Shown one piece after another: positions 1 through 8,025 of a stretch of 64,000 nucleotides of DNA. Position numbers and translations under genes: made by a program. The DNA is from Lentzea sp. NEAU-D7. Lineage in GTDB: Bacteria; Actinomycetota; Actinomycetes; Mycobacteriales; Pseudonocardiaceae. Each line of letters begins with the position of its first letter. The first letter of the stretch is position 1. The DNA is taken from the NCBI RefSeq assembly GCF_026242055.1, contig NZ_JAPJDL010000001.1:682001-746000 (forward strand). Direction: 5' to 3'. Below the pieces are notes generated by a model. The model was not told the DNA's origin. It was given only the letters and a program-made list of their open reading frames with translations, and made no database searches.

Positions 1-22
1 GACCTGAAAGGCACACCGGACC

Positions 23-38
23 CCTGACGAAAGTCAGG
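23..38 (+). promoter_or_regulatory. Short stem-loop with GAAA tetraloop just before the first start codon
   Basis: A perfect 6-bp stem, CCTGAC and GTCAGG, closes a GAAA (GNRA-class) tetraloop and ends 4 nt before the ATG at 43. There is no U-tract, so it does not look like a classical terminator. It leaves no room for a Shine-Dalgarno sequence, so either translation is affected by the fold or the true start is the GTG at 52. The function is unknown. Confidence 0.4.
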
Positions 39-42
39 CATC

Positions 43-528
43 ATGGCCGGGGTGAGCGACAACTGGGCGGACAAGCACTGGCTGAACGTGCCCGGCCCCT
101 TCTACACGGGCCAGACGGACAACTGCTGGACCGGCCGGCTGCACGCACCACGCCACATCCTCTACGGCGGCGACTTCTACAACGAGTTCGTGTACCGCCA
201 GCCCAGGACCAAGGCCGAGATCGAGTGCGTGCACGTCGCCGCGGCGCAGGACCCCTTCGGCGGTTACGCGGACGACGGCAACGAACGGTGGACACCGGAG
301 GCGGTGCGGTCCTGGTGGGGTGGGCGAGCCCAGGTCGAGGAGCACGTCACCGCGCTGCTCGCCGAGTGGGCCGCGTCGAGCAAGCAGGACGAGGTCGAGG
401 CCGCCGACGGTGCCCGCGACTTCCTCTCCTACCTGGCGGGCGACCTCGAGGCCGACCTCCGGGCGTACGTCTTCCGCCTGGAGCGCGGCTACTACCCCGG
501 CCCCGGGGACCGGGTCCCTCTGCTCTGA
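43..528 (+). CDS. Conserved actinobacterial hypothetical protein (161 aa)
   Basis: I do not recognise a characterised family. The protein is soluble, acidic and rich in aromatic residues, with no signal peptide or membrane segment. The N-terminal half has several Trp/Tyr clusters (WADKHW near residue 8, FYNEFVY near residue 45) and two isolated cysteines (about residues 29 and 61), too few and too scattered for an iron-sulfur site. The C-terminal half is helical. An in-frame TGA at 25-27 means the gene is complete within the window and starts at the ATG at 43 or the GTG at 52. A strong hairpin follows the stop codon. The next gene faces it, so this appears to be the last or only gene of its transcript. 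Confidence 0.75.
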   Translation: MAGVSDNWADKHWLNVPGPFYTGQTDNCWTGRLHAPRHILYGGDFYNEFVYRQPRTKAEIECVHVAAAQDPFGGYADDGNERWTPEAVRSWWGGRAQVEEHVTALLAEWAASSKQDEVEAADGARDFLSYLAGDLEADLRAYVFRLERGYYPGPGDRVPLL

Positions 529-533
529 ACGCA

Positions 534-568
534 CCGGGGCCCCCGACCACGAAGGTCGAGGGCCCCGG
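534..568. terminator. Bidirectional hairpin terminator
   Basis: The stem CCGGGGCCC (534-542) pairs with GGGCCCCGG (560-568). An inner CGACC/GGTCG stem continues it after a one-base mismatch, leaving an ACGAA loop. It lies between the convergent stops at 528 (+) and 583 (-), so it can serve both transcripts. As is usual in such GC-rich genomes, there is no long U-tract. Confidence 0.7.
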
Positions 569-582
569 CACCAGCGAGCAGA

Positions 583-2136
583 TCAGTGACCCGCGGCGAT
601 CTCCGCCGCCAGCCGGTCGTCACCGCTCATCTCCTTGAGCGGCTTCTCCTTGATGAACGCCACCGCGAGCAGCGCCAGCACCGCGAACGGCGCACCCACC
701 AGGAAGATCTCCGCGGTCGCCGTCGCGTAGATGTCGGCGATCACGGCCTTGATCTCCGGCGGCAGCACCGAGATGTCCGGCACGTTGCCCTCGCCGCCGG
801 TGAGGCCGCCCATCGGGCCGAACTTCTCGGCCGCGAGCGACGAGACCTTGTTGGCCAGCACGGCACCCAGCGCCGAGACGCCGATCGCGCCGCCCAGCGA
901 GCGGAAGAACGTCAGCGTGGACGTGGTGGCGCCGAGGTCCTTGGCCGGCACGTCGTTCTGCGCCGCGAGGACCAGGTTCTGCATCATCAGGCCGACGCCG
1001 ACGCCGAGCACGAACATGTGCACGGACACCATGACCACGCTGGTCTGCGCGGTGATCGTGGACAGCAGCAGCATGCCGCCGACCATGAACACGCCACCGG
1101 CGACCAGGAACGCCTTCCACTTGCCGAACTTCGTGATCAGCTGTCCGGCCACGGTGGACGAGATGAGCAGACCGAAGATCAGCGGCAGGCCCAGCAGACC
1201 GGCCTGGGTCGGGGTCTTGCCGAGCGAGAGCTGGAAGTACTGCGAGAGGAAGACGGTGCCGCCGAACATCGCGATGCCGACCAGGGCGCTCGCGACGGTC
1301 GCCAGCGAGACGGTGCGGTTGCGGAAGATCGACAGCGGCACGATCGGGTCGTGCGCGGTGGCCTCGACGCGGACGGCCGCCACGAGCAGCAGCACGCCGA
1401 GCGAGACGAGGCCGGCGGTCCAGCCCGACGCCCACTCGAACTTCTGCCCGGCCAGCGACGACCAGATCAGCAGCGTCGAGACGCCGGAGACGATCAGGAA
1501 CGCGCCCAGGTAGTCGATCTTCGTCTTCTCGTTGCGCACGACCGGCAGGCGCAGCGTGCGCTGGAGCATGTAGATCGCGGCGAGGGTGAACGGGATGCCG
1601 ATGAAGAAGCACCAGCGCCAGCCGAGCCACGAGGTGTCGACCAGGACGCCGCCGATCAGCGGGCCCGCGACGGTGCCGACGCCGAACACCGCGCCGAACA
1701 TGCCGGAGTACTTGCCGAGCTCGCGCGGCGGGATCATCGCGGCCATCACGATCGTCGCGAGCGCCGTGACGCCACCGGCGCCCAGGCCCTGCACGACGCG
1801 GCTGACGATGAGCATCTCGACGTTCTGCGAGAAGCCCGCGATCAGCGAGCCGACGACGAACAGGCTGAGCGACGCCTGGATCAGCAGCTTGCGGCTGTAG
1901 AGGTCGGCGAGCTTGCCCCACAACGGCACGGTCGCGGTCATCGCGAGCAGCTCGGCCGTCACGATCCACGCGAAGATCGACTGCGAGCCCTTCAGCTCGG
2001 CGACGATGCGCGGCAGCGCGTTCGACACGACGGTGCCGGCGAGGATGGCCACGAACATGCCGAGCATCAGGCCCCACATGGCCTGGACTACGTCGCGTTT
2101 GCTGTGGACCGCTGTTGGTTCTGCCTCGATGCTCAT
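583..2136 (-). CDS. MFS drug efflux transporter, DHA2 (EmrB/QacA) family
   Basis: A 517-residue integral membrane protein with about 14 hydrophobic segments, the size and topology expected of DHA2 proton antiporters that export drugs or other toxic compounds. The loop 2-3 motif of the superfamily is visible (PLWGKLADLYSRK, about residues 70-83). The DHA2-type RVVQGLGAGG segment follows at about residues 113-122. Its ATG overlaps the TGA of the upstream TetR gene (ATGA), so the two are translationally coupled in one operon. By analogy with many TetR/efflux pairs, the repressor probably senses a transported compound. The substrate cannot be read from sequence. Confidence 0.92.
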   Translation of the reverse strand: MSIEAEPTAVHSKRDVVQAMWGLMLGMFVAILAGTVVSNALPRIVAELKGSQSIFAWIVTAELLAMTATVPLWGKLADLYSRKLLIQASLSLFVVGSLIAGFSQNVEMLIVSRVVQGLGAGGVTALATIVMAAMIPPRELGKYSGMFGAVFGVGTVAGPLIGGVLVDTSWLGWRWCFFIGIPFTLAAIYMLQRTLRLPVVRNEKTKIDYLGAFLIVSGVSTLLIWSSLAGQKFEWASGWTAGLVSLGVLLLVAAVRVEATAHDPIVPLSIFRNRTVSLATVASALVGIAMFGGTVFLSQYFQLSLGKTPTQAGLLGLPLIFGLLISSTVAGQLITKFGKWKAFLVAGGVFMVGGMLLLSTITAQTSVVMVSVHMFVLGVGVGLMMQNLVLAAQNDVPAKDLGATTSTLTFFRSLGGAIGVSALGAVLANKVSSLAAEKFGPMGGLTGGEGNVPDISVLPPEIKAVIADIYATATAEIFLVGAPFAVLALLAVAFIKEKPLKEMSGDDRLAAEIAAGH

Positions 2137-2756
2137 GATCCCCCTTCGTGATGACGTGGTGCGTGAGCCAGCCCGGTGCCGAACAGGTCGAGCGCCTCGC
2201 TGACGAGCTCGCCCAGCGCGACGCTGTCGTCGCTCGCCCAGCGCGTCACCGCACAGCGGAACGCGGCGCTGCCGGCGGCGACCAGCAGCCGCGGGTACAC
2301 GTGGGACCGGGGCAGCCCTGCCCGCCGGCCCACCGCGTCCGCGAGCAGCTGCTCGGACTCGGCGCTGTTCGCGAACGCGCGGACCAGCAGGTCAGGCCGC
2401 TGCATGAGGACTTCCTTGCGCAGCAGCCACAGGTCGCGGGCGTTGTCCAGCTCCTCGGTGATCTCCGCGAGCACCGACGACCGGTACGCCTCGAAGGGCG
2501 TGGTGGTGCCGGGGAAGGCGAGGATCCGCTCGGCCATGCGCGGGCCCGCCTCGGGGTCCGCGCCGATGAGCGCCTCGTCCTTGCTCGCGAAGTAGTTGAA
2601 GAAGGTGCGCACCGAGACGTCGGCCTCGGCGGCGATCTCCTCCACGGTGACGTGGTCGTAGCCCCTCTCGGCGGCGAGACGCACGGTCGCCCGCTCGAGC
2701 GCGGCACGGGTGCGGCGCTTCTTGCGGTCGCGCAGGCTCTCCCCCGGCTGGTTCAC
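2133..2756 (-). CDS. TetR/AcrR family transcriptional repressor
   Basis: A 207-aa protein. The N-terminal TetR helix-turn-helix is clear at about residues 15-55 ([26 protein letters not shown]), followed by a ligand-binding helical domain. The reading frame stays open further upstream, but the GTG at 2756 is preferred. It fits the length of the family, and a plausible promoter (TTGCAG, 17 bp, TGTACT on the minus strand) ends 8 nt before it, giving a leaderless message. The gene is followed directly by the DHA2 exporter with a 4-nt overlap. The palindrome at 2779-2793 overlaps the -35 region, as expected for autoregulation. The ligand is unknown. Confidence 0.9.
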   Translation of the reverse strand: MNQPGESLRDRKKRRTRAALERATVRLAAERGYDHVTVEEIAAEADVSVRTFFNYFASKDEALIGADPEAGPRMAERILAFPGTTTPFEAYRSSVLAEITEELDNARDLWLLRKEVLMQRPDLLVRAFANSAESEQLLADAVGRRAGLPRSHVYPRLLVAAGSAAFRCAVTRWASDDSVALGELVSEALDLFGTGLAHAPRHHEGGS

Positions 2757-2778
2757 GGGGCAAGAGTACAGGATCGTT

Positions 2779-2803
2779 TTGCAGTCACTGCAACTTTGCA
2801 GTG
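2779..2803. promoter_or_regulatory. Probable operator of the TetR/efflux operon
   Basis: A perfect palindrome TTGCAGTCACTGCAA (2779-2793; 7-bp arms around one base) is followed by a further half-site TTGCAGTG at 2796-2803. It overlaps the inferred -35 element of the TetR-exporter operon, the usual position of an autoregulatory TetR site. The assignment is inferred from position and symmetry. Confidence 0.65.
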
Positions 2804-2829
2804 TGTGAACTAAGACTCGCTCGCGGTAG

Positions 2830-3546
2830 CTATGACCAGGGGGTTTTCGGCTTCTCCTGGAGCTCGCCGTCGACGAAGAGGTCGACCTTCTCACTGAAGA
2901 AGCAGGCCATTCCAGCGATTTTCTGGCTCTCGGGCAGAGGTGACCGGTAGATCCAGACGAGGTCGTCGTGGGTCACGCCGTTCACCTCGACCGACCAGTA
3001 CGCGGCCGTGCCCTTGTACGGGCACTGCGTCTGCGTGTCCGACGGCCTGAGCAGATCGAACCGGACATCGCTCAACGGCAGGTAGTACCGCGGTGGAAGG
3101 CTCGTCTCGAACAGGATCCGCGGCTGCGACGAGGCCGCCAGCGTCACCCCGTCCAGTGCGACCCGCACATGCCGTGAGCTGCTCAGGACGTCGACGCGCT
3201 TGTACGGGTCGCGCGGGTGGACGTAGATCGGCTCGTCCTCTTCGAGCCACTCGTCCATGGCCGCGAAGTCGAGCCGGACGAGGTCGCGCAGCTGCACCGA
3301 GTCCGGGTACGTCACCGCCGCGCCGGACGCCGTGCCGCCGGGCGTGACGACGTCGTGGACCACGCCGTCGCCCCTGGTCTCACCGGTCGCCCTGAGGTCG
3401 GCGCGGACCGAGGTCAGGGGCAGGTAGTAGGCGGGGTAGTGCGGAATCTCCCAGACCAGGCGCGGCGTGGTCGCGTCCGCGACCAGTTCGCCACCGAAGT
3501 ACGCACGGACCCGCTTCGCCGAGGTCTCCACTCGCAAGTCGCCCAT
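2830..3546 (-). CDS. Double DUF427 domain protein
   Basis: About 238 aa. Two repeats of the DUF427 fold can be followed. Each has an R-V-x-x-x-x-G/D-x-x-(V/L)-A start and then a tyrosine-rich YYLPL segment (PAYYLPLTSVRADL near residue 40, RYYLPLSDVRFDL near residue 160). DUF427 proteins are small beta-rich proteins of unsettled function. Single- and double-domain forms are common in actinobacteria and fungi. The start is uncertain: an in-frame GTG at 3561 exists, but the ATG at 3546 gives the better N-terminus (MGDLRVETSAKRVR). An 11-bp palindrome CATGTCACATG (3544-3554) covers the start. No clear ribosome binding site is seen. Confidence 0.82.
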   Translation of the reverse strand: MGDLRVETSAKRVRAYFGGELVADATTPRLVWEIPHYPAYYLPLTSVRADLRATGETRGDGVVHDVVTPGGTASGAAVTYPDSVQLRDLVRLDFAAMDEWLEEDEPIYVHPRDPYKRVDVLSSSRHVRVALDGVTLAASSQPRILFETSLPPRYYLPLSDVRFDLLRPSDTQTQCPYKGTAAYWSVEVNGVTHDDLVWIYRSPLPESQKIAGMACFFSEKVDLFVDGELQEKPKTPWS

Positions 3547-3589
3547 GTCACATGTCAACACGAGACCGGCGCGCGGGCTTCCCGAGAGG

Positions 3590-4573
3590 TCAGGCGTTGC
3601 CGTCGAAGAGGCTCGTCACCGAGCCGTCCTCGAAGACCTCCTGGATCGCGCGGGCCAGCAGCGGCGCGATGCTCAGCACGGTCAAGCCGGGGAACCGCTT
3701 CTCGTGCGGGATGGGCAGGGTGTCGGTGAGGATCACCTCGCGAGCCTTGCTCCCGACGAGCCGGTCGTGGGCGTCGCCGGAGAGCACGCCGTGCGTCGCG
3801 ACCAGCACCACGTCCTTCGCACCCTGCTCCAGCAGCTGCCGGGCCGCCGTCGTGCTCGTCAGCGCCGTGTCGATCATGTCGTCGACCACGACGCAGGTGC
3901 GGCCCTCGACGTCACCGACGACGCGGTTCGCCACGACCTCGTTGGGGCGCAACGGGTCGCGCGTCTTGTGGATGAACGCGATCGGGCAGCCGCCGAGCAG
4001 GTCGGCCCACTTCTCGGCGAGCCTGGTGCGGCCGGCGTCCGGGGAGACGATCGTGAGGTCCTCGCCCCGGTAGCGGCTGCCGACGTGGTCGCAGAGCAGC
4101 CACATCGCGTGCAGGTGGTCGACCGGGCCGTCGAAGAACCCCTGGGCCTGCGCTGTGTGCAGGTCGACCGTGACGATCCGGTCGGCGCCGGCCGTCTTGA
4201 ACATGTCCGCGACCAGGCGGGCCGACACGGGTTCACGGCCGGCGTACTTGCGGTCCTGGCGCGCGTACGGATAGGACGGCACGACCGCCGTGATGCGCTT
4301 GGCGGAGGCGCGTTTCAGCGCGTCGACCATCAGCAGCTGCTCCATCAGCCAGTCGTTGACGGGAGCGCTGTGGCTCTGCATGACGAACGCGTCCGCGCCG
4401 CGCACCGACTCCTCGAAGCGGACGAAGATCTCGCCGTTCGCGAAGTCGTAGGCGGCCTGCGGGGTGATGGCGACGCCCAGGTCCTTGGCAACGGCCTCGG
4501 CCAGTTCGGGGTGCGCCCTGCCGGTGAGCAGGATGAGCTGCCGCTTGGCGATGCCCGGCTTGCCGCTGACCAT
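3590..4573 (-). CDS. prs: Ribose-phosphate pyrophosphokinase (PRPP synthetase), divergent copy
   Basis: A 327-aa cytosolic enzyme making PRPP from ribose 5-phosphate and ATP for nucleotide, histidine and tryptophan synthesis. Family signatures are present in order: ANGEIFVRFEESVRG near residue 46, VVPSYPYARQDRKYAGREPVSA near 100, VDLHTAQAQGFFD near 138 and the PRPP loop near 231-242. The PRPP loop reads DDMIDTALTSTT, whereas typical bacterial enzymes have DDMIDTGGT, so the Gly-Gly pair is replaced by Ala-Leu. The gene is not next to glmU, where the housekeeping actinobacterial prs usually sits, so it may be a second copy. The ATG at 4573 is chosen because GGAG lies 7 nt upstream; a GTG at 4579 is the alternative. 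Confidence 0.88.
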   Translation of the reverse strand: MVSGKPGIAKRQLILLTGRAHPELAEAVAKDLGVAITPQAAYDFANGEIFVRFEESVRGADAFVMQSHSAPVNDWLMEQLLMVDALKRASAKRITAVVPSYPYARQDRKYAGREPVSARLVADMFKTAGADRIVTVDLHTAQAQGFFDGPVDHLHAMWLLCDHVGSRYRGEDLTIVSPDAGRTRLAEKWADLLGGCPIAFIHKTRDPLRPNEVVANRVVGDVEGRTCVVVDDMIDTALTSTTAARQLLEQGAKDVVLVATHGVLSGDAHDRLVGSKAREVILTDTLPIPHEKRFPGLTVLSIAPLLARAIQEVFEDGSVTSLFDGNA

Positions 4574-4807
4574 CGTCACGCTCCACGCTCGTCCGGCCCT
4601 CGACCCGATCGTTCAGCATGGCCGCGAGATCACGCAACCGCGCGTCCGTCCGCTGAGATTCCACGTTGCCGGTCATCACTCGTTAACTCCATCGGGGGCA
4701 CCCACAGGGGGTCCTGTAGCAGGTCCGAGGTCCCACGCTGGGTATAGATCGGGGGAACGCGATTCACCTCTTGGGGTACGACTGGTGTGATTCCTTGATC
4801 AGCGTCC

Positions 4808-4841
4808 TTGAGGGGTCAATGACCATCCCTACGCTCCCTTC
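4808..4841 (+). promoter_or_regulatory. Candidate promoter with a palindrome in its spacer
   Basis: TTGAGG (4808-4813) and TACGCT (4830-4835) are separated by 16 bp. The spacer holds the palindrome GGTCAATGACC (4814-4824). The -10 box ends 6 nt before the ATG at 4842, so the message would start at or next to that ATG. It could also drive the hydrolase pair downstream. Confidence 0.4.
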
Positions 4842-4976
4842 ATGCCTGACAACCAGGACACACCTGCGGCAACACCACAGCCCCCGCCGGCGAGCCCGGT
4901 CGTGATGAGCACGCCCATCCACGACCAGATCGCCGATCACCTGGGAGTTCGCCAAAAGCATCGACGGCCTGACTGA
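4842..4976 (+). CDS. Possible small leaderless ORF (44 aa)
   Basis: An ATG-started 44-codon ORF with a Pro/Ala-rich N-terminal part (TPAATPQPPPASP) and a basic C-terminus ending HRRPD. It is supported only by the promoter-like sequence placed exactly for a leaderless start and by its position 19 nt ahead of the first hydrolase gene. I recognise no family. It could be a leader peptide, a genuine small protein, or chance. From about 4580 to 4841 I see no other coding potential. Confidence 0.3.
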   Translation: MPDNQDTPAATPQPPPASPVVMSTPIHDQIADHLGVRQKHRRPD

Positions 4977-4995
4977 GCACGGCTATGAACGCCCC

Positions 4996-6495
4996 ATGCG
5001 CTTGTTCGTGCTCAGTGCCGTGGCGGCGTTCCTGGTCACCCTCACACCGGCGGTCCTGGCCGCACCTCCCGCTCCACCGATCACCTGGGCGGAGTGCGCG
5101 CCCGCACGCCCCGGTTTCGAGTGCGCCACGATCACGGTGCCGCTCGACCACGACGACCCGCGCGGTGCGACCACCACGGTGGCGTTGACGCGCAAACCCG
5201 CCACCGACCAGGCGGGACGCATCGGGTCGTTGCTCTTCAACCCCGGCGGACCGGGCGCGTCGGGCATCGACCACGTGTGGGCGTGGGGCGAGAAGATGTC
5301 GGCCGGACTGCGGGGCCGGTTCGACGTCGTGGGCTTCGACCCGCGCGGCATCGGCCGGTCGAACCCGTTGCGCTGCTTCGCGTCCGAGCAGGAGCGGGCG
5401 GAGTTCCTGGCCGCAGGACCGATCTTCCCGTACGAGCCCGCGCAGGAACGGCCGTTCTTCGACCGCTACCGCTCGCTGGCGGCTCGCTGCGACCAGCCGA
5501 TCGCACGGCACATGAGCACCGCCGACGTCGTGCGCGACCTCGACCTGCTGCGCCACGCTCTGGGCGACCGCAAGCTCACCTACTTCGGCACCTCGTACGG
5601 TTCGTACATCGGCACGACCTACGCGAACATGTTCCCGGGCAACATCCGCGCCCTCGCGATCGACGGCGTGCTGAACCCCGAGCTCTGGTCGAGCGGGCGT
5701 CAGATCGAGGCCGATCGGATCGCCGCGAAAGAGGTACTCGACGAGTTCTTCCGGCTCTGCGACGAGGCTTCGTGCGCCTTCGGGCCGCACTCGAAGCAGC
5801 GGTGGCACGCGCTGCTGGACGCGGTGCGCGCCCAGCCGATCACGCTCGGGACCGAGGTGTGGACCTACGACGAGGTGATCGCGTGGGCACTGTTCGCCGG
5901 GTTCGCCTCGGAGAGCTGGACGGACGTCGCCGCGGTGCTGGACCAGCTGTCCGACGCCTCTGCCGAGTCCGCCCACCTGCCGACGGAGACGACGGCCTAC
6001 GACAACTTCTTCGACGCCAACCTGGGCACGATGTGCGCGGACACCGAGTTCCCGCGCACGTTCGGCGCGTACCGGGCGGTGTCGCGCTACGCGGAGGCGG
6101 GGTCGGAGTTCGGCCCCTACTGGTGGTGGAGCACCAGCGCCTGCGCGGACTGGCCCGTCAGCCCCGACCGCTACACCGGGCCGTGGCGGGCCCGCACGTC
6201 CGCGCCGGTTCTGGTGGTGGGCAACCGGTTCGACGGCTCCACCGACTTCCGGGGCGCGCAGGCGGTCGCGCGGCAGCTGCCGAACAGCCGCCTGCTGGAG
6301 TACGCGGGCTGGGGGCACATCGCGTATCGGCGCAGCCAGTGCGCCATCGACCACATCCACTCCTACCTGCTCCGCGGTTCGCTGCCCGCGGAGGGCACGG
6401 TGTGCGCGGCGAACCCGAACCCGTTCCTCGACGGAGCGTCCCAACTGGCCGGTCACGACTTTCGGCGGTCGACGGGGCCTGTCGCGAGCCGGTAG
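4996..6495 (+). CDS. Secreted alpha/beta hydrolase, tripeptidyl aminopeptidase (TAP/SlpD-E) type, copy 1
   Basis: A 499-aa exported protein. A signal peptide (residues 1-22, cleavage near VLAA) precedes the alpha/beta-hydrolase core. The oxyanion segment NPGGPGASG lies at about 82-90. The nucleophile elbow GTSYG has Ser200. Near the C-terminus are the acid region (NRFDGSTD) and the His region (GWGHIA) typical of the TAP-like C-terminal domain. Relatives in Streptomyces are mycelium-associated or secreted proteases that remove tri- or dipeptides, or hydrolases of unknown substrate. The second copy begins 36 nt after its stop. Extracellular peptide turnover is likely but not proven. Confidence 0.88.
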   Translation: MRLFVLSAVAAFLVTLTPAVLAAPPAPPITWAECAPARPGFECATITVPLDHDDPRGATTTVALTRKPATDQAGRIGSLLFNPGGPGASGIDHVWAWGEKMSAGLRGRFDVVGFDPRGIGRSNPLRCFASEQERAEFLAAGPIFPYEPAQERPFFDRYRSLAARCDQPIARHMSTADVVRDLDLLRHALGDRKLTYFGTSYGSYIGTTYANMFPGNIRALAIDGVLNPELWSSGRQIEADRIAAKEVLDEFFRLCDEASCAFGPHSKQRWHALLDAVRAQPITLGTEVWTYDEVIAWALFAGFASESWTDVAAVLDQLSDASAESAHLPTETTAYDNFFDANLGTMCADTEFPRTFGAYRAVSRYAEAGSEFGPYWWWSTSACADWPVSPDRYTGPWRARTSAPVLVVGNRFDGSTDFRGAQAVARQLPNSRLLEYAGWGHIAYRRSQCAIDHIHSYLLRGSLPAEGTVCAANPNPFLDGASQLAGHDFRRSTGPVASR

Positions 6496-6531
6496 GAAGA
6501 GCGCTTCCGCAGACGAGAGGGGAGCTTGTCG

Positions 6532-8025
6532 ATGCGATTCACCGTGCTGGCCGCCACGGCCGCGCTCCTGATCACCGGCACACCCGCCGTACAGGCTTCG
6601 GGAGGGGGCGCGCCGATCCCGAAGATCGACTGGGTGGCGTGCGGACCCGAACACCCCGGCTTCGAGTGCGCCTCCGTGAAGGTGCCGCTCGACTACGACG
6701 ACCCGCGCGGCGCCACGACCACCGTCGCGCTGGCGCGCAAGCCCGCGACGGACCCCGCGCGCCGGATCGGGTCGCTGTTCCTCAACCCCGGCGGCCCCGG
6801 CGGCTCGGGCGTGGACTTCGCGCTCGGCGCGGGCAACACCCTGTCGGCGAACCTCCAGGGCCGGTTCGACATCGTCGGGTTCGACCCGCGCGGGGTCGGC
6901 AGGTCCGACCCGCTGCACTGCTTCGCCAGCGAGGCGGACCTCGGGAAGTTCTTCGAGGGCATCCCCGGCTTCCCGTACCAGGCGGCGCAGGAGCGGCCGT
7001 TCTTCGACCGCTACCGCTCGCTCGGCCCCGAGTGCCGCGACGACCAGCGGATCGCCCGGCACATGAGCACCGCCGACGTCGCACGGGACATGGACCTGCT
7101 GCGCCGCGCCGTCGGTGACCGCAAGATCAGCTACCTGGGCTTCTCCTACGGCTCGTTCCTGGGCGCGACCTACGCGAACCTGTTCCCTGGCAACATCCGC
7201 GCGCTCGTGATCGACGGCGTGCTCGACCCCGAGCTGTGGTCGAGCGGCCGGCAGATCGAGTCGGACCGGATCGCGACGAAGGAGGAGTTCCGCGAGTTCC
7301 TCCGCACCTGCGACGAGGCCGCGTGCGTCTTCGGTCCGCAGTCGGAGAAGCGCTGGAACGCGTTGCTGAAGTCGGTGCGCGCCAAGCCGATCGAGCTCGG
7401 CGGCCAGGTCTTCACCTACGATGCCGTGGTCAACGCCGCGATCGGCGCGATGTACTCGCCGAGCGACTGGCCGGACGCCGCCGCGTTCTTCGACCAGCTC
7501 TCCGACGCGGCGGCCGGGTCGCTTTCGGTTGCGGCGGAACCGGATTACCCCAACGGGTTCGACGCCTACAACGGCAACGCGTGCGCGGACATCGAGTACC
7601 CGCGCGACTTCCACGCCTACCGGGCGATCTCCCGGTACGCCGAAGCGGGTTCGGAGTTCGGACCGGCGTGGTGGTGGGGCAACGCGGCGTGCGCGGACTG
7701 GCCGACGAACCCCGACCGCTTCACCGGGCCGTGGCGCACCCGCACCAGCGCGCCGGTTCTGGTGGTGGGCAACTACTTCGACGGCGTGACGGACTTCCGG
7801 GGCGCGCAGGCCGCCAATCGTCAGCTGGCGGGCAGTCGTCTGCTCGCGTACGCGGGTTGGGGACACACGGCGTACGGGGTGAGCCAGTGCGCGACCGACC
7901 ACACTAACGCGTACCTGCTCAACGGCACGTTGCCGCCCGTCGGCACGGTGTGCCCGGCGAACCCGAACCCGTTCCTGCCGTCGGCCGTCTCAGCGGAGCC
8001 GCTGTTCAAGCCCAGCCGCAGGTAG
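6532..8025 (+). CDS. Secreted alpha/beta hydrolase, TAP/SlpD-E type, copy 2
   Basis: A 497-aa paralogue of the preceding gene, alignable end to end, with the same signal peptide, NPGGPGGSG oxyanion segment, GFSYG nucleophile elbow (Ser205) and C-terminal GWGHTA histidine segment. The ATG at 6532 is chosen over the in-frame TTG at 6526 because AGGGGAG stands 7 nt upstream. The two genes run in tandem, so this is a local duplication. Differences cluster in the lid and the region after the nucleophile (about residues 205-300), suggesting divergence in substrate rather than redundancy. The 3' end overlaps the convergent helicase gene by 36 nt. Confidence 0.88.
   Translation: MRFTVLAATAALLITGTPAVQASGGGAPIPKIDWVACGPEHPGFECASVKVPLDYDDPRGATTTVALARKPATDPARRIGSLFLNPGGPGGSGVDFALGAGNTLSANLQGRFDIVGFDPRGVGRSDPLHCFASEADLGKFFEGIPGFPYQAAQERPFFDRYRSLGPECRDDQRIARHMSTADVARDMDLLRRAVGDRKISYLGFSYGSFLGATYANLFPGNIRALVIDGVLDPELWSSGRQIESDRIATKEEFREFLRTCDEAACVFGPQSEKRWNALLKSVRAKPIELGGQVFTYDAVVNAAIGAMYSPSDWPDAAAFFDQLSDAAAGSLSVAAEPDYPNGFDAYNGNACADIEYPRDFHAYRAISRYAEAGSEFGPAWWWGNAACADWPTNPDRFTGPWRTRTSAPVLVVGNYFDGVTDFRGAQAANRQLAGSRLLAYAGWGHTAYGVSQCATDHTNAYLLNGTLPPVGTVCPANPNPFLPSAVSAEPLFKPSRR

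Noticed and set aside
4840..7902. A 1020-aa open frame on the minus strand opposite the hydrolase pair
   Set aside because: It is the antisense shadow of two well-supported secreted hydrolases; Arg/Ala/Gly-rich composition, no domain signature, no ribosome binding site.
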